Part shown: piece by piece, positions 1-16,125 of the stretch
Layout: each line of letters begins with the position of its first letter
Position numbering within the stretch: position 1 is the first letter of the stretch
DNA from: Polyodon spathula
Taxonomy: Eukaryota > Chordata > Actinopteri > Acipenseriformes > Polyodontidae
Length of the DNA: 64,000 nucleotides
NCBI RefSeq assembly: GCF_017654505.1
Contig: NC_054537.1
Span: 71,628,618-71,692,617, forward strand
Direction of reading: 5' to 3'
The notes under the pieces: model-generated
What the model was told of the DNA's origin: nothing
Seen by the model: only the letters and a program-made list of their open reading frames with translations
The model's database searches: none
Program-made: the position numbers and the translations under genes

Positions 1-470
1 GAATGTTGAAGTTACCTAGGAGTAGGATTTTGTCAGTAGAAGTGCAGACGAGGGAGAGGAATTTTGAAAACTGGACAATAAAAGCAGAGTTGTTCTTTGG
101 TGGACGGTAGATAACAGCAAGGGTGAGGGACATGGGAGAGGGCAGCTTGATGGCGAGATGCTCAAATGAAGAAAAGGCAAGCAAAGAAAGTACTCCAGTG
201 CCCCCGCCTCTGCCAGTGAGGTGAGGTTTGTCAAAGATTAACCCTTTGGGGTGGCTAGATGTGCATGTCGAGTGCATGTCATTTACAGAGTGCCAGGTTT
301 CAGTTAGACAGAGAAGATCAAGATTGGTATCAATTATAAGTTCGTTGAGAAGCAGAGATTTGGAAGGGATTTGGAAAAGGTCCTTGCTCCACCTGTCCCC
401 ACTCGAACTGCCACAGCTCAGACTGCCCTTCAACTGGCTGGCGCTTAGAACGGCTTGCATTCTAAGACAC
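1..470 (-). pseudogene. L2-like LINE ORF2, endonuclease domain (element continues left of window)
   Basis: Read on the minus strand this is the apurinic-type endonuclease of an L2-clade non-LTR retrotransposon, the enzyme that nicks target DNA for target-primed reverse transcription. The frame is open from about 460 down to 1. In order it shows SLLLNELI, then LDLLCLTETW, a glycine-rich turn (GRGGGTGV), an IYRPPK motif and LLGNFNI near the edge. The last corresponds to the GDFNI motif with the catalytic Asp replaced by Asn. The RT domain would lie outside the window. It cannot be the same copy as the C-terminal fragment at 1110-1803, because on this strand that fragment lies upstream of the endonuclease. 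Confidence 0.8.
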
Positions 471-1042
471 TGTTTACCAATTTATACTGTCCTGCAGGTC
501 TACATCTGGTCCAGTTTGCACGCTATCAAAATTCACTTCAATCTACCACAGCTCTGAACACTTTAGAATATTAATTACTTCAGCCAGCTGATATAGTTAC
601 CTCAGCAAACAAGCATTCAAAAGTTACTATTTTCTTCCTTCCGACTGCAAACCAACAAAACCGCGTACTAAGCTGGCCCCAGTCAGATGGGTGGAGGGAT
701 TTATCTTAAAGGAAATGTTGGAAGAGAAGCATGCTCCCTACTGTTTGATACAGTGTGTGGGAACAGGCTACTTCAGGGAAACACCCATAGGAATTTTCCC
801 CTATTGTGTGCAAAGAGTGCATCAGAATTTAAATGTCTTATAGTCAGGGATGATGTCACTTAGTCACAGAAAAGCTGTGGGAAAAGGTAAGAGTCAGTTT
901 CTTTTGTCCAGGATGGTCAGGTGAAACAGGTGGTGTTGAGAATGCAGAAAACCATCCGGAAAGGCCCCTGTAACCAAGAACCGAGAAAGAATTATAAATA
1001 TAAATAGAATATAATTAGAATTATAAATATATATGGTTATAA

Positions 1043-1109
<67 letters not shown>
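1043..1109. repeat. (TAA)n microsatellite, 3' tail of an antisense L2
   Basis: About 22 uninterrupted TAA units. They start a few bases beyond the stop codon of the antisense L2 frame at 1110-1803, so they are best read as the simple-repeat tail that L2-type elements end in, not an independent microsatellite. Confidence 0.8.
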
Positions 1110-1110
<1 letters not shown>

Positions 1111-1803
1111 ATTTTATTTATATGAAAGCCAATCGAAAGTATTAAGATTTAAGATTAGATTTAAAAACATCAACTGAGTCACAATTTTTCAAATAGCCCA
1201 ACAGGGCATTCCATAGGCGTGAGGCTAAACAGCAGAAAGCCTGATCACCCACAGTACGCAGACGAGTCGTAGGCACAGACAAAAGAACATTGTTACCAGA
1301 TCCCAATTTTCATTTAGGTATGTGGTTTTGAAGGAGATCTCTAAGACATGCAGGGCCTTGTGAATGTAAAGATTTATGAGTTAGTACTAAAACCTTAAAA
1401 TCAATCCTATATTTGACTGGCAATCAGTGGAGAGAAGCAAGGACAGGAGATATATGCTCATGTTTCTTGGTCTTAGTAAGAATACGGGCAGCACTATTTT
1501 GAACATATTGTAACCTGTTGATAACCTTAGTAGAGGAGATATCTGCAAAAAGAGCATTACAGTCATTCGATCTTGATTAAATAAAGGCATGTGTAAGCTT
1601 TTCAGCATCAGTCATAGATAATGAGGATCTAAGTCTAGCAATGTTCCTAAGGTGGAAGCTAGACACTTTGCAGGCATTCTTAATATGATCATGAAAATGA
1701 TAACATAGGGTCAAATTTCACACCAAGATTGGTAACCATGAAGTGGGACTGATCTCATGTCCATCAATTTCAAGGCTAAAATAAAGCTGCTGTTTAGATC
1801 TAA
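1110..1803 (-). pseudogene. L2-like LINE ORF2, C-terminal end
   Basis: The minus strand encodes the region downstream of the RT catalytic core of an L2 element. In order: a TNLGVKFDP motif, an HLRNIARLRS motif, DAEKLTHAFI, SPVLASLHWLPV, VPTTRLRTVGDQAF, SRLWNALLGY and a short tail VFKSNLKS. It then reaches a stop and the TAA tail at 1043-1109. One frameshift lies near 1735 and one stop in the DAEKLTHAFI stretch. The RT core is missing because the upstream side is cut by an LTR-like block starting at 1804. Only a fossil C-terminus remains. Confidence 0.82.
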
Positions 1804-2489
1804 TGTGGCGGACCCCATCTCCCTCCCGACTTCTGAGGGCGCTGTGCAAAGGGAACAGGTTGTACTGGACTGGATGGTCAGACAATTCATTCCAAGGGTT
1901 ATAGAAAGGAGGCAGAGCTATGGTACACATAGTCATTGCCCTAGAAGGAAAGCGATGTGGCAACCGTGGATTGAAGGAGAAACGGTTGCACTCGCTAACC
2001 AAGGGGGCGTAACTGATGGTACAAAAGTAGACTGTGAAAAAGTGGTTAACATTGTGCAAGTTATCAATAATCAGACAAAGATAGTCGAGGTGCAATGAAG
2101 GTTTAATTGTATAGTCCAATGCCTGATGGCTAACAGCAGTAAACAATAACAATGTTAACGAAGCAACAGAGAGACATGTATTGTTTATTTATAATCTGCG
2201 GGTTTGCCCCGAAATAATAACAGTCCCGTTTCAGTTCACCCATGTGTAACGTATATACAAAGACAAACACCAGTCCACAGTGTGTGCTCTAGTGCTCGTG
2301 GTGAATACAGTTCTTTAGTGAGAACAAAAGTGCAGTGTTGTTGATCCGGGTTTAGTGCTGGCCTTTGGCAACAGCTCTGGATCGTGTTATAAACGTATAA
2401 ATAAACGTATTGTTTGAACTTTGTTGTCTGTCTTCTGTTTTGTAATCACATCACCAGTACACCTGCACACTGCAAACGAGTTTGCCACA
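1804..2489 (+). mobile_element. Probable solo LTR (TGTGGC...GCCACA)
   Basis: A 686-bp block begins TGTGGCGGAC and ends GTTTGCCACA, giving the TG...CA ends and short inverted terminus of an LTR. AATAAA-type signals lie near 2398-2410, late in the block. The left boundary coincides exactly with where the antisense L2 frame stops. The flanking pentamers (tctaa and gtccc) do not match, so no target duplication supports it and the right edge is tentative. No gag or pol sequence is present. A 113-codon ORF inside it is unrelated to any protein I recognise. Confidence 0.45.
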
Positions 2490-4486
2490 GTCCCCATACC
2501 CCGTTATGCCTATCTCTAGACCCATGGAATAATATAAACTTTGAAATATTTATACATAGGGGAAAATCCAGGAACCAAACCGTTATCTTGTAGATACATT
2601 TCACATACAAAGCAGTTCCAGTCATAGATTAATATCATGAGGCAGTGTGTACTGCTCTATCTGTGTAATTAAAATGCAGTTGAGGTGGAAATCCTCCATA
2701 CTATTAGTTGCACTTGATGAATGGATTTTAACAGCTCAAACTGTTGTAAGTTTTCATTAATCACTAAAACAGAAATGTATTACCTGTTCTCTAATTTGTA
2801 TGCAGCGCTCAGGTCTAAACTGGGAATTCCACAGTTTGACGAGTTGCCATTGGTGAAGGTGCAGGTTTAGAATTGTTTTTCTGTAAATACTGAGAATGTA
2901 ACAGGCACATTCCTAAAAGTACCAGTGAACTAGAAAGTGCATATGAGATGGTGCTAATTTAAAGTCTTACATGTTTATCACAATGTTTACAGTCCTGTAA
3001 CACAGAGGGTAAAGCAGTCGTATAACTGGAAAGTAGGACTTATGACAATCATGTTACAAATAATATTCAGGCATCCTTCACAGCTGTCCCTTTATTTAAA
3101 TTTGTACCTTAACTTTTCCTTTTGTTATTGGTTCTACATTCCACAGCAGTGAAAATAGTATTAGAATTGCAGCATACCAACTGGGAAATCATGACATGTA
3201 AACTGGAACTCACTGCTGTATGAGTATCATACTTATATTTTCTGAAATCTAGTTTAATACCACTAAAGTCCCTGTAGAAATATGTTTTGGTGTGTAGAAG
3301 TAAATTTAAAATTCCTGTACAATGGTAGGGTATTTACCAGGGCTTACTGGTAATTCCCTGTAAATTCTGTATTTTTCTTATCTTTTGGTGGCTGATGGGT
3401 AGTGCAGCGACAGCGAAACTAGTACAACGGAAAACAATTCACCACAACCCAATAGTCAAATGGATGGAAATGGACTTCATAAATTACTCTGTCAGACTGC
3501 TTATCCTAAAGGGACACTACTTTTCCCAGCAGAATACAGGAAAGGAAAGATCTTTAACTGCAGTGATGTGCTGTCTGTGCTTTCTATGCAAATTGGCATT
3601 GGAAAAAAGACCCATGGGCTTGGTCCATAAAACCTTTTTGATAAATCCTCTTTTAGCCATTTTTAAGATGACTGAGAACATTTTTAGTAGCCTGAACAGT
3701 CAACAAAATATGGTTTCATCATGGCATCAGCTTAAATGTGTTTTAGTACGCCCAGCCTCTTATAAAATATTAATGTTAAAGGAATATCAAAGTATAGTGA
3801 AATATAGTTAAAATATGGTAAAACATAGGCAATCACTGAAAAGCATAGTAAACTGCAACAGTACTTTTAAAAAGGGGAGGGTTTATTTTCATTTTTTCAG
3901 TCTCAAATTTTAGCGTAGATTACTAGTACTACTCTAATTGTGGATGAACATTCATTATAGAACTATTCTGTAGTAGATATTTACAGTTGCAGCTGAGAGA
4001 GTAGATATTTGCAGTTGCATCAGAAACTCCCTGGGTTTCCTGTAAGAGCCTATGGAAACTTATTAAAGGTTGTTTAGTAGGTTGTCAAAAATCTCATTAT
4101 GGATTGCTGTCTAGTGACCTGGAAAGTTGTCAATAATGGAAAAGATCTGAAGAATATATTCTGCAGTATCAACAGACAGACTGGGATGATTTTTTGTGTG
4201 TGTGTAAAAGTGGTGCAGTAGCTCATCATAAATACATGTGAAGACTTATTGGAAATTAAGACACAACAGTTGCTAAAAAATGCCTGTTCTTAAGGAATTT
4301 CGGTTATTTTATGTACCTGAATCTATCTTTTGCCTGTAATGGCCAATCATTAGAGTAAGCGAATAGCATTCTTGGTCCAATGGGATATCAAAGGGTTAGG
4401 TAAACTGGAATCAGATCTCTCACACAATGCATTTTGATGGTTAATAGTAAGTTGTTTTAAAAGATACCATATTATTTATTTATATA
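2490..4486. other. Unassigned AT-rich sequence
   Basis: I see no recognisable gene or transposon. A 138-codon ORF at 3395-3811 (+) has no recognisable motif and no splice or poly(A) context. At about 3785-3855 there is a loose run of AAAGCATAGTAA-like units, also seen degenerately near 7620-7730. Confidence 0.4.
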
Positions 4487-4488
4487 TA

Positions 4489-7605
<3,117 letters not shown>

Positions 7606-10600
7606 TATTACATAATACTGTACAATGCTAAAAGGATAGTAGAAAGGGAAGTGAAAATGTGGTAAAGCATAGCCAAGCAACTGTGCAGATTGGTAAAACT
7701 TGTAAAGTATGGTTTGAGTGCGATATTGTTGTGTAACTTAAAAAATAATAAAACACAAGTTTGTGTTTCTGCTCTTTTCAAATATTGAATAGCAAAGTGG
7801 TCATAGCTAATGAAATGCCTCCATATATCTTACCTATGGTACACTTCGGTTTGCTATTAAGCTCTGGTATATTATTGTTTCCTGTGGAATTTCACCTCAG
7901 CAGTGTCTCAGCCTGCAAAGCATGTCGATCATTAGGAAAGCAGCTGTTAGTTTTATGACAGGAAAGAAGGCATTAAACGTTTTGGGAAATATCACTTTCC
8001 AGGTGAAATTACATAAGAAGTACAAGACTATCTGAAAGAAAAGCTAAAGCATGCATGCTAAAGCAAACATAGCTTCATTAACTAGATATCATTTTTAAAT
8101 ATGAAAAGGTTTGTTTCTTTCAAAACTGCAATATTAGATCTATAAATGGAAGTGCATACACAGGTATGATTTGTGAAATTATTTCAATAGCTAGAACCAC
8201 TAAGGTTAAATCAATAAACCTGGCCAGAACTTGGCCATAATTCAGTCCTCATCTGCATCAATTTCTCCAGTGAACTTAATGAATACCTAATAAGTTTCTA
8301 TCAGCATTTATTTACTTCAAGGGTATGGATGAGATTGGTTATTAGCACATCATTGTGGAAACAAAATCACATTTTCAGCATTTAGATACCAAGCATATAA
8401 TGTTTCTGAACTGGATCAACCTTGTTCTCTCCGTCATATAGGCTGCAGCCTTCCTGAAATTATTGCGAGATTAGCAAAATAGCAATAACACACTTATCAA
8501 CCTCTGCCTCAGTGATGGCAGCCTATACATCCCATCTGTCAGAAATACCAAACTGATCGTGTGAAAGTACCAAAAGGCTCCTATTACATAGCATGCAGAT
8601 ACATAGGTGAATCACTGACTAAGGTGTAAAATTTTAATTTGCAAGTTCAGAAAAGCCTCCATCTTCTGTGATATTTAAAAATCTGGGGGTCGGTGAAATG
8701 GGATGATTGAGGTTGCACAGGTGTCAAAACGAAAGGGCAGAATTCATGAGTTAAATGTTATTGCTAGCAAACAGGCCTTTATTTTTATTTGAAGTCATGG
8801 AGTTTGTCTGGGCTGCTACAGCCCAGTTGGGAGTGATAGGAGGCCTGTTTTGTGAATGATAAGGGAAAATGAATAAATTTCACACTGGTAGGCTGTTAAT
8901 CCATTACTCCCTAGCACAAGCATTTGGACGAGATCAGAATTCACAGATCCTTTTCACGCAGGACATTATTAAGGTTTATTTTTAAATACCAAGCATTTTG
9001 CTTGAACGAAATCAACCTAAATTCATATTTAATAAGATTTTAGTTTATTGACAGATATTGGTAACTGCTCCTGTAGACAATAATACTTTTTCATCCCTGG
9101 AGTGTGAAAATGTGGATAGGATTCACCTTTGACCTGTCTTATCCAGTTCATTTCACTGGCATGTGATGGATAATATGATAAACTGTGCGGTTTTCAGGCT
9201 CTCTGGACAATATATTTGCTTTAGAAAAAGAACATTTGGGGATAAACTTAACAATAAGCGATTCAGTGAAATACTTTCTCTCAAAGAGGTATTTATGTGG
9301 TTTGAGTAATTTGATTTTACTAATATTAGTTGCTCAATCATCATGCATCTGAAGAGCTATTTGTTATGACTGGAACTTATTTTGGCTGTGGCAGTTGCAT
9401 AATAAAAAACAGAAAAATACTACTGTAGCTCAAAAGTCTTTGTGTCTGTTCTTGTAACCCAATTATACATTACCTTGTATGGTCTGCGACCGCTGTCCTG
9501 TTTACTAGCAAAGGACTGGTATTTTCTTGCAGCTCATTAACCCGTTAAGAACCGTGATCGTGTAAACACGATCATACTGAAGTGTCACTCTGGGCCTGTG
9601 ATTGGATAAATAAAATAAAAATGTACTTTATTTATTTGACTTGCTGGGCCACCATGCTTTGCAGTACAGCTTGTAAACACATATCAATGGATAGGGAACA
9701 CATTTAATTTCACTGCTTGTATATTTTTGTTGAGACAGGCATTTCATTTTTACAGGGTGGATACATTTTCAGCAGTACACAAAAACAAAACGTTAACTTG
9801 TTTACAGTGAAGAAAAAAAATGGAAAACACTGTAAATCCAACATATTTGACTTATAGTTATATTAGAACATGTATTCTGTATCATTTGTTTCAATATATT
9901 TGTTTTTACAACACGTACAAATAAAAAGAAACAAGTGGATATAAGCAGGTACTATTTAATGAAGTCAATTGATCAGGTATGTTTTTTTTACTCATTACTT
10001 GAGCCCCGTCTTTGTTTTATTTTTTAAAAATTGTGTTTTATTTCCTTTTATCCGCTAAACATGTTGTTGTATTTTGTTTTATTATAGATACACATTAATA
10101 AAATAACTCAAATAGATCAAAGTATACCTCATGTTTTAACTATATACATCTGTTTCAATAAACATTATCCTTTCTTTTTATAAAAACATTTTTACATAAA
10201 CACACCTAGCACAGAAGAATGATTTAGTTTCCATAATTTCTCGTTAGTGGCAGTAACAGAAACATATGTGAAATCTCCCACTGTTTTTAATTAACTGCCT
10301 ATTTACATTATACTGCCCATGCACTCTGTAAAAATACAATACAATATGATACAAAACTACTTTTATTACTGCACAATGGAAATCAAATCAGCATGAAGGA
10401 TATTAAATCAACAAACACAAACAACTGTTTATTTTAGAATGTTGTACAATTCAGCATAAATTCAAAATGCAGGTTACTGAAAGAAAACTCAGATCTGTTA
10501 CGCATGCGTTCATAAGGAGCTTCAATCTAGCACACATATTCAAATTAAGAATTAAACCAAAGCATACAACATAACTCTACTTTTTTTTTCATGATTTGTC

Positions 10601-11283
10601 ATCTGTCACAATCAGTGAATACTTTGAAAAAAAAAACCTTCACAGCCCATGGAAACCACAGGGTACATGAGATATGAAATCACGGTATTAGATAAGCTGG
10701 TATTCTGGCACCTGAGCCCAAACAGCATGCCAATAATATCTATAGAGCTGTCAAAATTATTCTAACTGCATCTTTCACACTGTCGCTTAGTTTCAGGTAC
10801 CACAACAACAACAAAAAAAAAAAAAAAACACATTCCTTCAACATATTTTTATCCACTTATGCCTAAGTGGCTATATCCAGTAGATTAAATAGTTGGCCAA
10901 GAGAAGTCAGTAATTTAATTTCATGATAAATTCAATGTTATATGATCAACTGAGCGACAATGTTTAATGACGGTATCTTTCAACTCCCATTCCAGCTGAC
11001 AGGTGCAAAATATTTACATCATTATTTTGTCACCGTCACCCGCATTTAGGCATTTAAGAAATCAAACCTCTACTCTTTCATTGCCTCGTTCCAAATTATA
11101 AATTTGGGCAAATGCTAGACAGAACTTCCATTTCCCTTCAGACTGTGTCTATGGTAACGGCTAGGCCTTGTCAACTACGATTGCAAGTATTTATTTAAAG
11201 TATTTTCGTATCAACCTCCCAATTTAAAGATGACATCCTGTGTTTGCTTTTATAATGGTTTCTCATTTTATTTTGTGTTATTT
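7606..11283. other. Unassigned AT-rich sequence
   Basis: No coding or mobile feature supported. ORFs are below 66 codons and unconvincing. Contents include a short palindrome at 9556-9573 and homopolymer runs near 10800-10830. Confidence 0.4.
9556..9573. repeat. Short perfect palindrome
   Basis: Arms GATCGTGT and ACACGATC around an AA spacer, close to two TTAA tetranucleotides. It could be a remnant transposon end or chance. Confidence 0.35.
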
Positions 11284-11375
11284 CTAAAGAAGTATATATA
11301 TTGATATATATATATATATGATATATTATATATATAATATATATTATATTATATATATATTATAAATATATATTA
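11284..11375. repeat. Degenerate (TA)n tract
   Basis: TA-rich simple sequence, interrupted, immediately left of an LTR-like block. Confidence 0.85.
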
Positions 11376-11838
11376 TGTGATAGCAGGGAGGGGGTTAAAA
11401 TCCTTCCCTGCTAAAAACCTTGTGAGAATGCACATTTGGGTGTTATGGGGTTTAATTGGGTAATTGTTTTATTGTTTAGTAATCCCCTGCACCTGGTGGT
11501 AATTGTAAATTAGCCAGGTGCAGGGTATTTAAGAGAGGCAGCCAGTCTGTTCCAGGCTGCTGCTGAGAGAAGAGCCCGACTGTGTGAGTGAGCAGTCGTA
11601 TTGAGGTATTGTGTAAGGGTGTTTTTGAATGTTTGTGGCAGGTAAACGGTTTAGCCGTCCTGCGTGATAGTTAGGTTCCTGTTTATGTTTAGTGAGTGCT
11701 CCAAATAGGAGCTAGGTGTTTGTTTTGTGTTTTTCATTTGGTGTTTATTAAAAGTGCGTGTGAGCGCTGTTTCAGTAGAATCCTGTGTGTTGGGTCGTGA
11801 TTCAGAAGGGAGAAGAACCCGTGAGAGCCTGTGTGGCA
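11376..11838 (+). mobile_element. Solo LTR, family with hairpin start
   Basis: Starts TGTGATAGCAGGGAGG and soon runs into CCTTCCCTGC, so the LTR opens with an inverted repeat. It shares GGTAAACGG..TTAGCCGTCC (near 11643-11662) and the block ATAGTTAGG with the LTR pair at 19406-21016, which places them in one broad family. A TATTTAAG element lies near 11528 and an ATTAAAAG signal near 11747. The right end (TGTGGCA) is approximate and no target duplication was found. There is no internal coding region, so it is a solo LTR. Confidence 0.6.
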
Positions 11839-11849
11839 AGCAAAAAGGT

Positions 11850-11854
11850 GACTA

Positions 11855-11885
<31 letters not shown>
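11850..11885. repeat. (TA)n(GA)n microsatellite
   Basis: Short TA run followed by about eight GA units. Confidence 0.9.
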
Positions 11886-12002
11886 ATAATCAAGAGTAGT
11901 CCATTATTGCTTATAAAGACCATGAGGATAAATGTATAGTATGTCATTGCAATCACTCAGGTAAACAATGTTTTGTAATTTTCCCAACAAAGCACAATTG
12001 GC

Positions 12003-12300
12003 CAACTGTTGCCTGGGGGGAGGGAAGTTTAGGTCAGCCTAAAGCCGGTGTCCTCGGCTCACCACGCACCAGCGACCCCTGTGGTCTGGCCGGGCACCTG
12101 CGGGCTTGCCTTTAAGCTACCCAGGGCTGTGTTGTCCTCCGACGCTGTAGCTCTGTGTGGCTGCATGGTGAGTCTGCAGTGCGTAAAAAAGAGGGAGAAC
12201 TGACTGCACACACTTCGGAGGACAGGATGTGTTCGTCTTCGCCCCTACAAAAATAATTGAACACTACTAAATTGGGGAGAAAACAACAAAAAACTAATTG
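12003..12300 (+). repeat. SINE-like dispersed repeat
   Basis: A locally GC-rich block (CCGGTGTCCTCGG, CTTCGGAGGACAGGATGTG, TCGTCTTCGCCC) ends in an A-rich tail containing AAATTGGGGAGAAAA. The layout of a GC-rich body and A-rich tail in AT-rich surroundings is that of a SINE. I do not see clear A and B boxes and cannot name the family. Confidence 0.4.
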
Positions 12301-13720
12301 GCAACTACCAAATCAAAAAAAAAAGAAAAAAAATTGGCATTGAAAATTATTTAAGGTAGACGACGATTTTTTTTGTATTTTTCAGCTCTTGGTAATCTGT
12401 GGAAGAAGTTCAGATCTATACGCCTAACAGTGTCAATCCAAGAAGCTGTACTGAATTATTTATTGGGTTGAATTACAAAAAAAACTGAAAATGCATTTGC
12501 TCCTATAAAGTAAAGATATTGTGTGTCTATCTCTCTCTGGACCTGCCGCAGGCTTATATTCAATAGCTGTCAGAAATATGCCTTTTTAGTATGTTCTCTC
12601 TTTTATTACTGGCAATGCACTGTCTATATATAACAATATTTATCACTTACTGTATGTACTTTTTAAATGCAGAACTCATTTCTGTAAAATGTATTACCAT
12701 ACGTACTGGAATAGTATTAAACCAATTACTGTAAATTAATAAGTATTAAAACACTTGATTTGTATTTTATTATATTATTTAGAAGCTGTAAATCAACATG
12801 TTTTGATCAACATGAGTTTAAAATGAATTGTTAAAAATAAAGTTGGTCCATTTTCAGTCTTTCTTGAGAACATATGCTTTGGGCATTGTACTAATGCATT
12901 AATTTAATTATAATGGGGTTGTCCATGCACTCAAGGCAGTGCATCAAATAGCCACCCAAATCGGCTTAAAATCCAATGCAAAAAATGTGTATACCAATTT
13001 TATACTGTTTTGTATACTTACATTTGTGTTTTTTTTAGTTTTTATTTTGTTTCATACATTTTCCTACTGTACATCTTATAGAGCTGCAACTTGTAAAGTA
13101 AAAATAAACTACATATTCTAGGATCAAGACATACAACGGGATGGCTCTGACAGGGGTGGCCAAGGACAGACCACACTGTATGGCTGTGGGGTGCTTCAAA
13201 GGTAACAGTTAGACTCAGAATCAAACATATTGTAGCAGCTGCGGTCAGCAAATTCCAACTGCTGCGGTGTCTGACGGCTGACAAATTCAAATGATTTACG
13301 AGTAGGTGGGGATTTGGTTTCTACAGCACGAATTTACTGGTCAGCTTTGATCTAGATTTGATCTTACTGCATAACATTCAGTGAGGACAAATTCTATGTT
13401 TTACTGTTTTTTTTTTTTTTTTTCTTCAAATTATTACAAGCTAACATCAATCTGTAGTACAGCATCATGTGCCAGTCTGTCTCATCTTTTGAGGCCTCAG
13501 GAAACTCATAGATTTAAATGACATTTAGGCTACCTACGCAACTGTGTAACTAAGGTCAGGCCAGGTTGGGCAGGTTTCCATGTTTAAACTAAGTATTCCC
13601 GTCTTTGTCTAATGAATATATAATAGGAAGGACTACGCTGATGTTTACAAAAATCACAGAGCTGTCAATTTGGAATATGCACTATGACAGATGATGGCAT
13701 ATTCAATTAATTTTAATATA

Positions 13721-13753
<33 letters not shown>

Positions 13754-16120
13754 ACTGAGCGAGGAGGGTCCTCCATAAAACAGGATGACGAACTTAAATA
13801 TGCGACACATTTGACTTCGCTGTGTAAACTTGGAAGCCCTTTCAAAGTGTTAGTAACCTTTGAGACACTAACAATTGTAAACTCTTACTTGTTAACCGGC
13901 TAATGATAGAGATTGCTAGGTGATGCCACTGTGTCTTGGGGGTACATTACACCCCCATTTAAGTCGTGTTATGTGATATATATATAGTATATATATATAT
14001 ATCTATAAAGTCATATATATATAATAGAATAATCACCGAATCAACTGACAAAGTATATCACTGATTCCATTAAATATTTGCTTTTACTTTCAGTGATGTG
14101 TTTGTGGGAGTTATTTTCCTGTAAAGTTTGTTTACATTAATTGACAGATTCAATGTTACCTGCCTGAACCATTATTTTGCTTTATTCAGATTTAAAGAGA
14201 CAAGACAGTGAAAAAAAAAAGTTAAATTTTTCCTGTAACTTGGCATATACAAATAATAACACAGCACTTGATGACTAGTAATGATGTACCTGTGTCGGAG
14301 CCATGAGCAGAGCGGGCATGACACCTGTTTTACCATTTATTTATTGTAATGGCAACATAAACGTTTACAATACATATACATATGCTAATAATTTAATTAA
14401 TCTGTTGGTTGTTGAAATTATATATAATTTGCTTTTATTGTTTCTTTAAACTGTATACACTTCTATATATACTTATGCACAAATGAAATGCAACACTAAA
14501 CAGTTAACCCACTGGATAAAGTGCTTTTGGAATCTTGATCTGCAGCTTCAGAAAAATCTTTACTGTCAATTGGCTACTTGGCAGGTACATATATATAAAC
14601 ATGTAAGTACTTTAACAGTTAGTAAGCATATATATCATCTCCAGATTTTAAAGCACAGGAGTGCTGGATTGTGGGGCATTATGTCTCTTTGAACTAGATG
14701 GCTGTTACTGCAGATTTTGAAAAAATTGTAAAGCAACAATCTGATGGATTCTATTCTGTGTTTTTTTTTTGTTTTTTTTTTAATATTCAAATTTGTTTTA
14801 TTGGCATAATATTCCACAATATTCAACAAACATTATTTTTTTTTTATTAATTATGAGTGTGACTACTTTGCACTCAACCTGTCCTATCAATGGACCTTTT
14901 CTATTTTTTCAGCAAAACCGGTCAGAAGTGGAAAAGCCCATGAGGTCTAATTTCATTATCTAAACTGTCACAGATTGATAATATACTTCAGTTTTGTTGT
15001 AGATTAAATGAAGCTTGTTACATGTTAGTTTAAAATTAGTATGAGAGATACAGATCTTGTTCATTAGAGGCTGATCAAATTATTATTATTATTTTTTTTT
15101 TGCCATTTATTTTGGTATTGCCAAAAAACGTCTAGACGTTAAACAGCGGAGCTGAGAAAAGTAAAAACTAACAGATCATAAATGTATTTTCTACTATATT
15201 AATATATATGACATATCTTTATTGCAACTTTATGACCTTTCTCAACCTTAATATATCTTGGAAAACAAATCAATCGTGCAACCTACAAACACCACTCACA
15301 CACAATACCTTTTGAATCTTTTTTATTATATATTTTAACTTTGTATCTAAACCTTTAAAAAAAGAAGAAAAAAAAAACTCCAGACATTTCAGGAGCTTTA
15401 TGTTACAACATATTGTACTGTAAAGAACTTGTGATTTTAAAAAATGTTTTGAAATGCAAAACAGCCTCTGCTTTTTTGTGTTTCCTTTACCAATAGGGGA
15501 TACTCTCTGCTGTTGCTATGTGGTAATGTACATTAAACTAAGAATATGTATAGGTGATTCTTTATAGTCACTGCATGGCTACTTTATTAAGACCGGTCTA
15601 TCGGATTGAATTTGGCATGACCCTAAATTAATGATGCAAATTAGGCTGATCATCTGATCCCTGCTGCACTATAAAGCTACAAGAGTCGCTGTTATGGGGA
15701 ATGACAAATTAAGCATGCTTGGGATGAACAACATATTCCTCATCTCAATCCTGCAGCTACCTCTCTACACCAATTGCATCAAAGACACCTTGCAGCACCT
15801 TGAGGAGTCTGTGCTACACTGCAGTAAGGCTGTGTTCAGGGGAAAAGATGACCGTATGTAGCCCAATAATACATTGGCAAGGCAGTGTACACATATTATT
15901 CTTCAGTAATATAACTATCAATTGCTTTGTTTAGCATGCTGAGTAACAGTGATCACATACTGCATTTACTATGGTTACTGTTTTCTAATATCATTTTTTT
16001 ATAAAGGGGCAAATAATCATGTGACTTACTGTAAGAGCCTTTCAATCACTGTCTCCTATTAATCATGTGATTACATGATTCCAGTGGCAAACTACAGGGA
16101 AGCAAGCAATTACACTCTGT
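12301..16120. other. Unassigned AT-rich sequence with microsatellites
   Basis: No gene supported. TA microsatellites occur near 13719-13754 and 13975-14022, and poly-T/poly-A runs near 13405, 14760 and 15360. A stretch near 15585-15670 (GCTACTTTATTAAGACC, then ATGCAAATTAGGCTGATCA) resembles the end of a Tc1-type element, but I found no second end. Confidence 0.4.
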
Positions 16121-16125
16121 GTCCT

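Noticed and set aside
1757..2098. 113-codon ORF on the plus strand
   Set aside because: It overlaps the edge between an antisense L2 and an LTR and has no protein-like motif.
3395..3811. 138-codon ORF
   Set aside because: Composition looks like random AT-rich translation. There is no domain, splice signal or poly(A) context.
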